Shown here in pieces: positions 1-5,523 of a stretch of DNA of 6,961 bases. Where the stretch lies: contig JAICRQ010000182.1 in NCBI GenBank assembly GCA_025966435.1, positions 1-6,961 of the forward strand, read 5' to 3'. The translations under genes and the position numbers were made by a program. The notes below the pieces were generated by a model that saw only the letters and a program-made list of their open reading frames with translations, made no database searches and was not told the origin of the DNA. The first letter of the stretch is position 1. Each line of letters begins with the position of its first letter. Source of the stretch: Anaerolineales bacterium (lineage in GTDB: Bacteria; Chloroflexota; Anaerolineae; Anaerolineales; Villigracilaceae).

Positions 1-2
1 AC

Positions 3-539
3 AAGCTCTACCAGAAGGTCTCGGAACTGGAGAAAGCCAATGACCGCCTGCGCAATCTTTCTCTGACCGATGCCCTGACCGGCCTAAATAACCGGCGCGG
101 CTTCATGATCCTGGCCACCAGCCTCTTGAAATTTGCACGACGCGCCGCCTATTCTGTTGCCCTGTTATATATTGACCTGGACAGCTTGAAATATATCAAC
201 GATACCTTTGGTCATGGCGCGGGGGATGCGGCGATCACGCAGTTTTCTCGCATCCTGACGGACACGTTCCGCGATTCTGATGTAATTGGTCGCCTGGGTG
301 GCGATGAGTTTGTGGCGATGATCGCCGATGCAACAGAAAGCGACCTCGCCAGTATTCAGGCTCACTTGCAAAGCAACGTGGATATTTACAATCTGCAATG
401 TGATCCCGGGCAGGCTCTGTCATTTAGCCTTGGAGTTATTCGCGTCGAACCCGACTCTACAATTACGATGGAAGAGTTGCTCTCAGAGGCGGATGCTGCC
501 ATGTATAAACACAAAATCAGCCGAAGGCGTACCGCCTGA
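3..539 (+). CDS. Diguanylate cyclase, GGDEF domain (5' partial)
   Basis: This is the C-terminal 178 residues of a GGDEF-domain protein. Such enzymes condense two GTP into cyclic di-GMP, a cytoplasmic second messenger. The fragment opens with a short coiled-coil-like linker (residues 1-19, YQKVSELEKAND), which usually joins an upstream receiver, PAS or GAF sensor to the catalytic domain. It then shows the domain entry motif DALTGLNNRR (23-32), the metal-binding stretch IDLDSLKYIND, GHGAGD, and an intact GGDEF active site (99-103, bases 297-311). An allosteric I-site RDSD (RxxD, residues 90-93) sits exactly five residues before GGDEF, so product inhibition is likely. The protein ends soon after the domain, with no EAL domain behind it. 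The start and sensor domain lie outside the window, so the input signal is unknown. A strong terminator follows directly. The domain assignment is very secure. Confidence 0.96.
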   Translation, partial: KLYQKVSELEKANDRLRNLSLTDALTGLNNRRGFMILATSLLKFARRAAYSVALLYIDLDSLKYINDTFGHGAGDAAITQFSRILTDTFRDSDVIGRLGGDEFVAMIADATESDLASIQAHLQSNVDIYNLQCDPGQALSFSLGVIRVEPDSTITMEELLSEADAAMYKHKISRRRTA

Positions 540-547
540 TGTAAATC

Positions 548-579
548 AAGCCGCAGGCAAAGAACGCCTGCGGCTTTTT
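548..579 (+). terminator. Intrinsic terminator after the GGDEF gene
   Basis: An 11-bp perfect stem (548-558 with 566-576, AGCCGCAGGC core) encloses a 7-nt AAAGAAC loop and runs into TTTT on the plus strand. It starts 9 bases after the GGDEF stop codon. On the opposite strand the stem is followed by TTGATTT, a weaker U-tract, so it may also stop the converging TIR transcript. Confidence 0.92.
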
Positions 580-602
580 ATATGTATGTTTGTAATGAAA
601 AT

Positions 603-1025
603 CTATGGGGTAACAGTCCACTCTGCAAGAACCCTGATCAATTTTTTATAACCATCCTCCTTAAACAAATCTACACACTGCCAACGGCACAAGGGCTCAG
701 GCAGGTCACACGCCTCCAGGCGGGCGGGGATCAAGAAGATCGACCCTTCGGGGAGAGAAGCTGCCTTTTCCAGTGCGATACGAAGCTCCTCGTGACGGAA
801 GCCTCTCTGCCCGTTAAATTGCCTGGACAAACAGGCGACGACCATATCACTGCTGTGAATGGCTTTGCGGATTTCGTGCGCCCAGTCTTGGCCTGGAAGC
901 AGTTTCTCCTGATCCAGCCAGACATCTGCCCCTTCTTTTACAAGGCGTTTGTATAATCGATACACAATTTTTTCATCCTGGCGTGCGTGGAGGAGAAATA
1001 CTCGAAGTGGTCTTGAAAGTTTCAT
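603..1025 (-). CDS. Stand-alone TIR-domain protein
   Basis: This 140-residue protein is almost entirely one bacterial-type TIR domain (TIR_2-like). Bacterial TIR domains commonly cleave or cyclise NAD+ to give nicotinamide and ADP-ribose products, and many act in immunity or signalling. Visible landmarks are strand A RVFLLHARQD (8-17), the BB-loop region WLDQEKLLPGQDW (36-48), and GFRHEELRIAL (75-85). The last lines up by eye with SARM1 DWVHKEIVTAL, placing Glu80 at the catalytic position. No sensor, repeat, membrane or effector domain is attached. I chose the ATG at 1025 because AAGGA (1033-1037) stands 7 bases before it. A GTG at 1043 would add six residues but has no ribosome binding site of its own. 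Terminators flank the gene on both sides, so it is probably monocistronic. Alternatives are a non-enzymatic adaptor TIR or a ThsB-like enzyme, but no ThsA partner is present. Confidence 0.9.
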   Translation of the reverse strand: MKLSRPLRVFLLHARQDEKIVYRLYKRLVKEGADVWLDQEKLLPGQDWAHEIRKAIHSSDMVVACLSRQFNGQRGFRHEELRIALEKAASLPEGSIFLIPARLEACDLPEPLCRWQCVDLFKEDGYKKLIRVLAEWTVTP

Positions 1026-1032
1026 GGGCGTA

Positions 1033-1037
1033 TCCTT
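1033..1037 (-). promoter_or_regulatory. Ribosome binding site fixing the TIR start
   Basis: On the minus strand AAGGA lies 7 bases upstream of the ATG at 1025. This favours that ATG over the in-frame GTG at 1043, which lies upstream of this site. Confidence 0.7.
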
Positions 1038-1143
1038 GAACACAGTACATCGAACAAATAGTCATCTATTACGAACGAGGCACGGGAGCGTGAAACATCT
1101 AACCCACCGCCTGCGCGGCTACTCACATTACAAGAAATGAAAT

Positions 1144-1169
1144 AAAAAAACAATCCCCTGTCGGGGATT
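1144..1169 (-). terminator. Intrinsic terminator of the luxR-type gene
   Basis: Read on the minus strand, the stem AATCCCC / GGGGATT (7 bp, loop GACA) is followed by G and then seven T residues (complement of 1144-1150). It lies about 50 bases past the stop codon of the LuxR-type gene. It separates that transcript from the TIR gene downstream, which therefore needs its own promoter within 1044-1143. I see no convincing promoter there. Confidence 0.88.
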
Positions 1170-1217
1170 TAAGAGGGTGAAACGCGGGGGAAAGGAGGGT
1201 TAACCTTTGAGGGTGAC

Positions 1218-1619
1218 CTATAACCAGGCGCTAAAGTCCCAACCTGCCAAGATATGGCGTAGCTCTGCTTTACTGTTTATGCCAAACTTCACTAAGATAT
1301 TGCGCACATGGGTTTTAATGGTTTCAGGAGAAAGCGAAAGGCGCGCTGCAATCTGGCGGTTAGTAAGACCCAAACAACTTAATGCAGTGACATCCTGTTC
1401 ACGCGGGGAAAGCGATTCCCACTTAAGCCAAAGCTCATCAACAGATTTGTATTGGTCAAGGCTAGCGGCCAGGTGGTCAGGAATCAATTCATGTTCGGGG
1501 CGATCCTCGTGTCGGGCGGTTGTAGAAAGAGAAACTTGCAAACCTTCGCTTTCGTACTTACGAGGGCCGGGATTCGGACGCAAGCCTATCAGGAACAAGA
1601 AACGTTGCCAGATAGACAT
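1218..1619 (-). CDS. Small LuxR/GerE-type HTH transcriptional regulator
   Basis: This 133-residue DNA-binding protein carries a C-terminal LuxR-type helix-turn-helix at about 67-125. The landmarks are WESLSPREQDV, then GLTNRQIAARLSLSPETIKTHV (recognition-helix region), then NILVKFGINSKAEL. The chain ends in WDFSAWL. No receiver domain or acyl-homoserine-lactone domain precedes it. Residues 1-16 are hydrophobic and basic. Residues 26-57 (LQVSL, then HEDRPEHELIPDHLAASLDQY) loosely resemble a degenerate ribbon-helix-helix. The target genes cannot be read from the sequence. The ATG at 1619 has no Shine-Dalgarno sequence, but it sits 6 bases after a perfect TATAAT, so a leaderless mRNA is predicted. 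Inverted repeats in the promoter suggest repression or autoregulation. The HTH call is firm. The function of the N-terminal half is unknown. Confidence 0.9.
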   Translation of the reverse strand: MSIWQRFLFLIGLRPNPGPRKYESEGLQVSLSTTARHEDRPEHELIPDHLAASLDQYKSVDELWLKWESLSPREQDVTALSCLGLTNRQIAARLSLSPETIKTHVRNILVKFGINSKAELRHILAGWDFSAWL

Positions 1620-1625
1620 ACGAGT

Positions 1626-1654
1626 ATTATATTAGAACAAATGTTCCAGGTCAA
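1626..1654 (-). promoter_or_regulatory. Sigma-70-type promoter of the luxR-type gene (leaderless)
   Basis: On the minus strand there is TTGACC (1654-1649), a 17-base spacer, and a perfect TATAAT (1631-1626). Six bases separate the -10 box from the ATG, so transcription should begin at or next to the A of the start codon (1619). This agrees with the missing ribosome binding site. Confidence 0.8.
1635..1646. promoter_or_regulatory. Candidate operator, GAAC-N4-GTTC palindrome
   Basis: A perfect inverted repeat with half-sites GAACA/TGTTC and a 2-base centre lies wholly inside the spacer between -35 and -10 of the luxR-type promoter. A protein bound here would block RNA polymerase. The GAAC-N4-GTTC pattern matches the core of the Bacillus/Actinobacteria-type LexA (SOS) box, but the flanking C/G of the full consensus is absent. 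LexA control is an inference; another dimeric repressor is possible. Confidence 0.5.
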
Positions 1655-1666
1655 GAACGCTGACCT
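1648..1666. repeat. Inverted repeat AGGTCA-N7-TGACCT over the -35 box
   Basis: Two perfect 6-base half-sites (1648-1653 and 1661-1666) are separated by 7 bases. The centre is near 1657, about 38 bases upstream of the predicted transcription start, and the repeat overlaps the -35 element. It may be a regulator binding site. As a hairpin behind the membrane-protein gene it has no U-tract, so it is not a good terminator. A further 10-base palindrome, ACCTTAAGGT, lies at 1663-1672. Confidence 0.4.
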
Positions 1667-1682
1667 TAAGGTTGCCTTACAA

Positions 1683-2534
1683 TTATTCCTCCATTTCCAA
1701 ATCTCGCTCGTCCTTGATCAATGGATTGTGATGCCGCTCGCGCCTGATCGCCAGCAGTGGATCCATCCCTCGCTGCATGGCAATGCCGTGCAAGAGCAGG
1801 CTGACCTGCGAAAGACCGAACCAGAAGAGGAAAACCGTCAGCAGGATGGACGCCTGGTCGATCCATTTGGGAGCGTGTTCCCGAATGTCCGTCTCCTGCT
1901 CACGCCAGCGGGTAACTTTCTTTTCATAGTCCTGAATGGACGAGAGAAAACTTTGCAGGCTGTCGCGCGTCTGGGTCAAATCGCCGCCCAATAAAAAGCC
2001 TGTATCCGCCACGAAGGTGGAGGCCTGCGTTGCCAGCACCTCCACGTTCGCAATTTCGGTATCCATCGATCGAGCAGACGCGATGAGGCCCGTCAACATC
2101 TCGTCGGGAAGGTTCAGGTCAACCCCGGGAATAAAATTGCTGATACCTGTGAGGACTCCTTGCAGGTTTTCCAGAGTGGAGCGCGCTTCTTCAATGCGGC
2201 TGCGCGTTGTTCTCAATTCAGGCAGCAGCCGGTCGTCCAAGGTGCTTTGAATACGTTCAAAAAGACTCTCCGCACTTTCCGACTGTTCAGCCAGTTTTTC
2301 GAGCGCTGCCTCCGTAGAATCCACAATACGCAAGGCACGCTCTAGCTCCTGTTCTGAACTTTTTAAGGTAGCCTCGGCTTGCGCAAGCTCGAGGTCGATC
2401 TGTCCCAATTGTCCCGTCACTTCGCGGGTGAGCGGTTCGTTGTAGTACCAGATGGCACCAATCCCCACTATGCTCGATACAAGAAAAATTGCACTCAGCA
2501 GGATCAAGATTCCAGCAAAAATTCTTCGGGCCAT
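1683..2534 (-). CDS. Two-TM membrane protein with extracytoplasmic coiled coil
   Basis: I do not recognise a named family. The 283-residue protein has an N-terminal membrane segment (about 6-30, RIFAGILILLSAIFLV), a long heptad-rich helical stretch (about 37-125, rich in E, Q, L, A and R), and a less regular region (126-205). A second membrane segment follows (about 226-250, ASILLTVFLFWFGLSQV), then a charged tail (253-283) ending in DLEMEE. The likely topology has both ends in the cytoplasm, with roughly 195 residues outside, resembling a membrane-anchored spacer or sensor. There is no catalytic or known sensory motif. The start is supported by AAGGAG (2540-2545), 5 bases before the ATG at 2534. 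The gene is divergent from the metallophosphoesterase and precedes the luxR-type gene by 63 bp, but that gene has its own promoter. A role in envelope organisation is a guess. Confidence 0.85.
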   Translation of the reverse strand: MARRIFAGILILLSAIFLVSSIVGIGAIWYYNEPLTREVTGQLGQIDLELAQAEATLKSSEQELERALRIVDSTEAALEKLAEQSESAESLFERIQSTLDDRLLPELRTTRSRIEEARSTLENLQGVLTGISNFIPGVDLNLPDEMLTGLIASARSMDTEIANVEVLATQASTFVADTGFLLGGDLTQTRDSLQSFLSSIQDYEKKVTRWREQETDIREHAPKWIDQASILLTVFLFWFGLSQVSLLLHGIAMQRGMDPLLAIRRERHHNPLIKDERDLEMEE

Positions 2535-2644
2535 GAAAGCTCCTTATGCATAAACCTGAACCCCCATGGGAGGTAGATCACGGTTTGCGTACCTGATGAA
2601 ACCAATAAAAGCCCGTACTCTTCTCAGCAAAACTGATTTGTAAA

Positions 2645-2673
2645 ATTATACGTCAATATCCTGAGACGTCCCA
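2645..2673 (-). promoter_or_regulatory. Possible promoter of the coiled-coil membrane gene
   Basis: The minus strand carries a perfect TATAAT (2650-2645) with only a poor -35 (TGGGAC, 2673-2668) at 17-base spacing. It would give a leader of about 100 bases. Only the -10 box is convincing. Confidence 0.3.
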
Positions 2674-2688
2674 TAAGCAGCTCCTTTG

Positions 2689-2717
2689 TTGGCAAAAATC
2701 TCCATACTATGTATAAC
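2689..2717 (+). promoter_or_regulatory. Candidate upstream promoter of the metallophosphoesterase
   Basis: TTGGCA (2689-2694), a 17-base spacer and TATAAC (2712-2717) match the sigma-70 consensus at 5/6 in each box. The small inverted repeat ATAC-TAT-GTAT (2704-2714) overlaps the -10 box. The predicted leader is about 90 bases. Confidence 0.5.
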
Positions 2718-2744
2718 GAAATGAGATGGTAATCTGCTCCCCGG

Positions 2745-2772
2745 TCGAATTAGGAGATATTCAGACTATAAT
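2745..2772 (+). promoter_or_regulatory. Candidate proximal promoter of the metallophosphoesterase
   Basis: A perfect TATAAT lies at 2767-2772, with a weak -35 (TCGAAT, 2745-2750) 16 bases upstream. Transcription would start near 2779, leaving a leader of about 34 bases. It would act in tandem with the promoter at 2689-2717. Confidence 0.4.
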
Positions 2773-2799
2773 CTAATCATTCATTGTTTTGGTATCGTT

Positions 2800-2805
2800 G
2801 AGGAG
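2800..2805 (+). promoter_or_regulatory. Ribosome binding site fixing the phosphoesterase start
   Basis: GAGGAG stands 7 bases before the ATG at 2813. It excludes an in-frame TTG at 2789, whose extension would read through this site and spoil the usual short N-terminus ahead of the DxH motif. Confidence 0.85.
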
Positions 2806-2812
2806 AAGCATC

Positions 2813-4180
2813 ATGCTCGTCATTATCAGTGATATTCACCTGGGGGACGGCACGACCGCCAATTCGATCTCGCCAACCGCATTTGAACTTTTTGCCAACC
2901 GTCTGCGTGAAACAGTCTTTTATGCATCTTTTCGGAAGGATGGCTCCTACCGACCCATCGAAACTCTCGACATCCTGTTGATAGGCGACATCCTCGACCC
3001 CCTTCATTCCACACTCTGGCTGAATACTTACCCCGGCGCACAGAACTACGCCCGCCCCTGGAGCGATACGAACAGCTCTGCTTTTGTGAGTATGCTCTCC
3101 GCAACCACGAAGGCTATTATGGACGTCAACCGCACATCGCTTGAGATCCTGCGGAAGTGTGCCAGAGGATCCATGATCCTGCTGCCGCCCGCGACAGCAC
3201 GCCATGAACCGGATCGCGATTCAAAGGAACGGATACCTGTCAACGTCCGCATCCACTATATGGTTGGCAATCACGACTGGTATTATCGCCTGCCTGGTAC
3301 TGTATTCGACGAGATCCGCAAAGCGGTGATCGATTCGATGGGACTATGCAACGAGTCGGGTCCGTTTCCCTATGAGCCTGAGGAACATCCTGCTCTGCAC
3401 GAGATCCTGCAATCCTATCAGGTCTTCGCCCGTCATGGTGACTATTACGACAAATTCAACTTCGACCGTGAACGGGGACGAAATCACGCCACACTGGGCG
3501 ACGTCTTCACGATGGACGTCTGTAATCGTTACCCGGTCGAAGTGCAGAGGCGATATGGCGACCGGCTCCCCAGCGGAGTCATCGACAGCCTGCGCCGTAT
3601 CACGAACGTCCGCCCGGCACTGGCAACGCCTCTTTGGATCAGCGGACAGATCCGGCGTCACGCGGAGAGCGCCGCTCTGGAAAAGGAGCTGAAACAAGTG
3701 TGGGATGACCTGTGTGATGAGTTCCTGCAGCTAGACTTCGTCCGCGAGCTGGATAAATCATTTCAGTTCGATATTGTTGACGCCCTCGAGCTGGTGCTCA
3801 AAATATCGAAGCGCACTTCCTTTGAAACACTCGACGAGCTCGTCCTATGGGTCCATAACAAAATGAACGAAAACGAGCATTCTCTGGCTGAGAACGCCTT
3901 ACGAGAACCGGCATTTCTTAACAATTCGGCACGCTTCATTGTGTATGGTCATACGCACCATCACGAGATCATCCCACTGGATTCCGATGGCGAGCCGCCG
4001 AATGAACGCCATCAGTTCTATTTCAACTCGGGCACCTGGCGTTCCTATTACGATCTCGCTATCCAAAACCCCAGAGACCAGAAGTTCGTGCGGTATCATA
4101 CGTTCACCTATTTAACCTTCTATAAAGATGGAGAACGCTCCGGCAGGGAGTTTGAGGCATGGTCGGGTGCATTTGCTTAA
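2813..4180 (+). CDS. Calcineurin-like metallophosphoesterase
   Basis: This 455-residue, probably cytoplasmic, two-metal phosphoesterase shows every signature of the superfamily in order: DIH (7-9, with LVIISDIHLGD), GDILD (58-62), GNHD (152-155), the motif histidine in ARHGD (206-210) and GHTHH (379-383). A closing NSGTW (405-409) is also typical. These residues bind the dinuclear metal centre and the phosphate ester. The substrate cannot be told from the motifs: nucleic-acid, nucleotide and phosphoprotein esterases all share them. About 170 residues lie between the HGD and GHTH motifs, including a charged, helical-looking stretch (280-365). That insertion probably shapes substrate choice or oligomerisation. 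No signal peptide or membrane segment is seen. The gene is transcribed away from the coiled-coil gene, with two candidate promoters. The importer operon 240 bp downstream has its own promoter, so the gene appears monocistronic. No clear terminator is visible after it. Confidence 0.92.
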   Translation: MLVIISDIHLGDGTTANSISPTAFELFANRLRETVFYASFRKDGSYRPIETLDILLIGDILDPLHSTLWLNTYPGAQNYARPWSDTNSSAFVSMLSATTKAIMDVNRTSLEILRKCARGSMILLPPATARHEPDRDSKERIPVNVRIHYMVGNHDWYYRLPGTVFDEIRKAVIDSMGLCNESGPFPYEPEEHPALHEILQSYQVFARHGDYYDKFNFDRERGRNHATLGDVFTMDVCNRYPVEVQRRYGDRLPSGVIDSLRRITNVRPALATPLWISGQIRRHAESAALEKELKQVWDDLCDEFLQLDFVRELDKSFQFDIVDALELVLKISKRTSFETLDELVLWVHNKMNENEHSLAENALREPAFLNNSARFIVYGHTHHHEIIPLDSDGEPPNERHQFYFNSGTWRSYYDLAIQNPRDQKFVRYHTFTYLTFYKDGERSGREFEAWSGAFA

Positions 4181-4251
4181 GGATGGAAGATCTCCTAGAG
4201 CCCAGGCTGATGCCGGTTTCGATAGAATCTGCGCTAGGCGGTCCCTACTCA

Positions 4252-4280
4252 TTGACTTACCCCTGTGCTTTTCATATAAT
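4252..4280 (+). promoter_or_regulatory. Sigma-70 promoter of the amino-acid importer operon
   Basis: TTGACT (4252-4257), an exact 17-base spacer and a perfect TATAAT (4275-4280) make this one of the strongest promoters in the window. Transcription should start near 4287, giving a 5' leader of about 134 bases before the lipoprotein ATG. Confidence 0.85.
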
Positions 4281-4286
4281 TTCGTT

Positions 4287-4405
4287 TCACAACAGCCGTA
4301 CATCGACAGAAGGAACATAGTTCTCAAAAGTAGAAGATTGGAGGTGCAAGCGTCAACTTGAAGTGTGTGACTCACGATTTGCTTTACAAATCAAACATTT
4401 GCTAT
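4287..4405 (+). other. Long 5' leader of the importer mRNA
   Basis: The predicted untranslated leader holds several small structures. GAAC-ATA-GTTC is at 4313-4323. A strong but unused-looking GGAGGT is at 4340-4345. GTGA-C-TCAC is at 4367-4375. A weak hairpin, CAAAT-N5-ATTTG, is at 4387-4401, just before the real ribosome binding site. A 14-codon GTG reading frame (4363-4407) ends with its TAA overlapping that site. I recognise no known riboswitch class. The leader could carry operator or leader-peptide control, but nothing here proves it. Confidence 0.3.
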
Positions 4406-4411
4406 AAGGAG
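4406..4411 (+). promoter_or_regulatory. Ribosome binding site fixing the lipoprotein start
   Basis: AAGGAG lies 9 bases before the ATG at 4421. That start places MRKLLFPLF at the N-terminus, as a lipoprotein signal peptide needs. An in-frame TTG at 4358, 12 bases after GGAGGT, would add 21 polar and basic residues in front of it. Confidence 0.85.
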
Positions 4412-4420
4412 AAGAAGATC

Positions 4421-5509
4421 ATGCGTAAATTGTTGTTCCCTCTGTTCAGCCTGATGGTGCTTACCAGCTTGCTGCTCGCGGGATGCGGAACACCAGCCGC
4501 TACCCCAACCGCCGCCCCTGCTGCTGAAACGCCTCAAACGCCCGGGGTCGCCGGCGGGGAACGCCTTCAAGCCATTCTGGACCGGGGCGAAGTGATCTGT
4601 GGTGTGCACGGCACATTCCAGGGTTTTGGCTTTGTGGATAGCGATGGAAACTGGACCGGCTTCGATGTAGACTTCTGCCGCGCTTGGGCAGCTGCCCTGT
4701 TCGATGACGCGAACGCCGTTGAATTCCGCGGCTTGAGCGCTCAGGAACGTTTCACGGCTCTGCAATCTGGCGAGGTGGATGTGCTCGCCCGCAACAGCAC
4801 CTGGACGTGGGCGCGCGATGTAGAGCTTGGACTCACCTTTGGACCGGTGAATTTCTACGACGGTCAGGCCATCATGGCGAAACGGTCTGTCGTGGATGAT
4901 CCGGCTGCCGGTCTTGCAGCCCTTGAGGGCGCAAACGTCTGCGTGCAAAGCGGTACCACCACAGAACTCAACCTTGCAGATCAATTCCGCGCCGCGGGTG
5001 TGAACTACACCCCGGTCGTCTTCGAAGACCAGAATGCCGCTTTCCAGGCATATGACGAGGGCCGCTGTGACGCGATCACCTCCGACCGCTCTCAGCTCGC
5101 CACGCAGGGACAGGCTGTCCTTCAAAACTATGCCGATCATGTGATCCTGGATGTGGTCATGTCGAAGGAGCCACTGGCACCTGCTGTTTCCGATGGCGAC
5201 CCACGATGGGCGCAGGTTGTCCAGTGGGTTATCTATGGAATGATCCAGGCGGAGGAGCTCGGCATCACTTCTGAGAACGTGGATACATTCCTCACAAGTG
5301 AAGATCCGGTTGTCCGCCGTCTGCTCGGCGTGGAAGGTGAGCTCGGCGCTATGCTCGGTTTGAGCAACGACTTCATCTACCGTGTCATCAAGCACGTTGG
5401 CAATTACGGTGAAGTGTATGATCGCAATCTCGCCACCTTCAACCTGGCACGCGGTCAGAACGAGTTGTGGACGAACGGCGGTTTGATGTACGCCCCGCCT
5501 TTCCGTTAA
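4421..5509 (+). CDS. aapJ: General L-amino-acid ABC transporter, substrate-binding lipoprotein
   Basis: This 362-residue extracytoplasmic solute receptor belongs to the AapJ/BztA family. It binds polar or general L-amino acids and delivers them to the AapQM permease. The N-terminus is a lipoprotein signal peptide with lipobox LLAGC (18-22), so Cys22 should be lipidated and membrane-anchored. A Thr/Pro/Ala linker (23-45) follows, as is common in monoderm-like lipoproteins; the proteobacterial AapJ/BztA are instead soluble periplasmic proteins. Family hallmarks are GFDVDFCRAWAAALF (80-94), ERFTALQSGEVDVLARNSTWT (109-129), NVCVQSGTTTELNLADQFR (172-190), EGRCDAITSD (213-222), RRLLGVEGELGAMLGL, RVIKHVGNYGEVYDRN and the C-terminal GGLMYAPPFR. 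Cysteines in CGV, DFCRA, VCVQ and GRCDA are family-typical and may form disulfides. The length fits the family. It leads the operon, and an intercistronic hairpin follows the stop. The family call is very secure; the exact amino-acid range is not visible. Confidence 0.95.
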   Translation: MRKLLFPLFSLMVLTSLLLAGCGTPAATPTAAPAAETPQTPGVAGGERLQAILDRGEVICGVHGTFQGFGFVDSDGNWTGFDVDFCRAWAAALFDDANAVEFRGLSAQERFTALQSGEVDVLARNSTWTWARDVELGLTFGPVNFYDGQAIMAKRSVVDDPAAGLAALEGANVCVQSGTTTELNLADQFRAAGVNYTPVVFEDQNAAFQAYDEGRCDAITSDRSQLATQGQAVLQNYADHVILDVVMSKEPLAPAVSDGDPRWAQVVQWVIYGMIQAEELGITSENVDTFLTSEDPVVRRLLGVEGELGAMLGLSNDFIYRVIKHVGNYGEVYDRNLATFNLARGQNELWTNGGLMYAPPFR

Positions 5510-5523
5510 ACAAATCCTCTTTT

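Noticed and set aside
525..537. AGGCG-TAC-CGCCT hairpin at the end of the GGDEF gene
   Set aside because: It is a five-base stem within coding sequence, and the adjacent 11-bp terminator is much stronger.
1026..1043. GTG start at 1043 for the TIR gene
   Set aside because: The AAGGA at 1033-1037 lies inside this extension and is ideally spaced for the ATG at 1025.
1191..1208. AAAGG / CCTTT inverted repeat with a GGTTAACC palindrome after the luxR-type gene
   Set aside because: It is short and has no U-tract. The terminator at 1144-1169 explains this region better.
1452..1994. 180-codon plus-strand frame across the luxR-type and membrane-protein genes
   Set aside because: It overlaps two supported minus-strand genes and a clear promoter, and the translation has no domain features.
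603..2534. Thoeris-like or other defence island
   Set aside because: Only the TIR protein is suggestive. No ThsA, nuclease, SMODS or CRISPR component is present, and the other genes are generic regulators or membrane proteins.
2789..2812. TTG start at 2789 for the metallophosphoesterase
   Set aside because: It reads through the GAGGAG ribosome binding site, which serves the ATG at 2813.
3344..3697. Open frames on both strands inside the metallophosphoesterase
   Set aside because: They are shadows of a gene with all family motifs; no ribosome binding site or domain supports them.
4181..4250. Possible terminator after the metallophosphoesterase
   Set aside because: Only short imperfect repeats were found, with no stem plus U-tract.
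4358..4420. TTG start at 4358 for the importer lipoprotein
   Set aside because: It would bury the signal peptide behind 21 polar residues. It does have GGAGGT 12 bases upstream, so it is noted under the leader, but the ATG at 4421 fits the lipoprotein far better.
4391..5395. Long (334-codon) open frame on the minus strand
   Set aside because: It is antisense to the clearly homologous aapJ gene, has no recognisable domain, and reflects the GC-rich third positions of the real gene.
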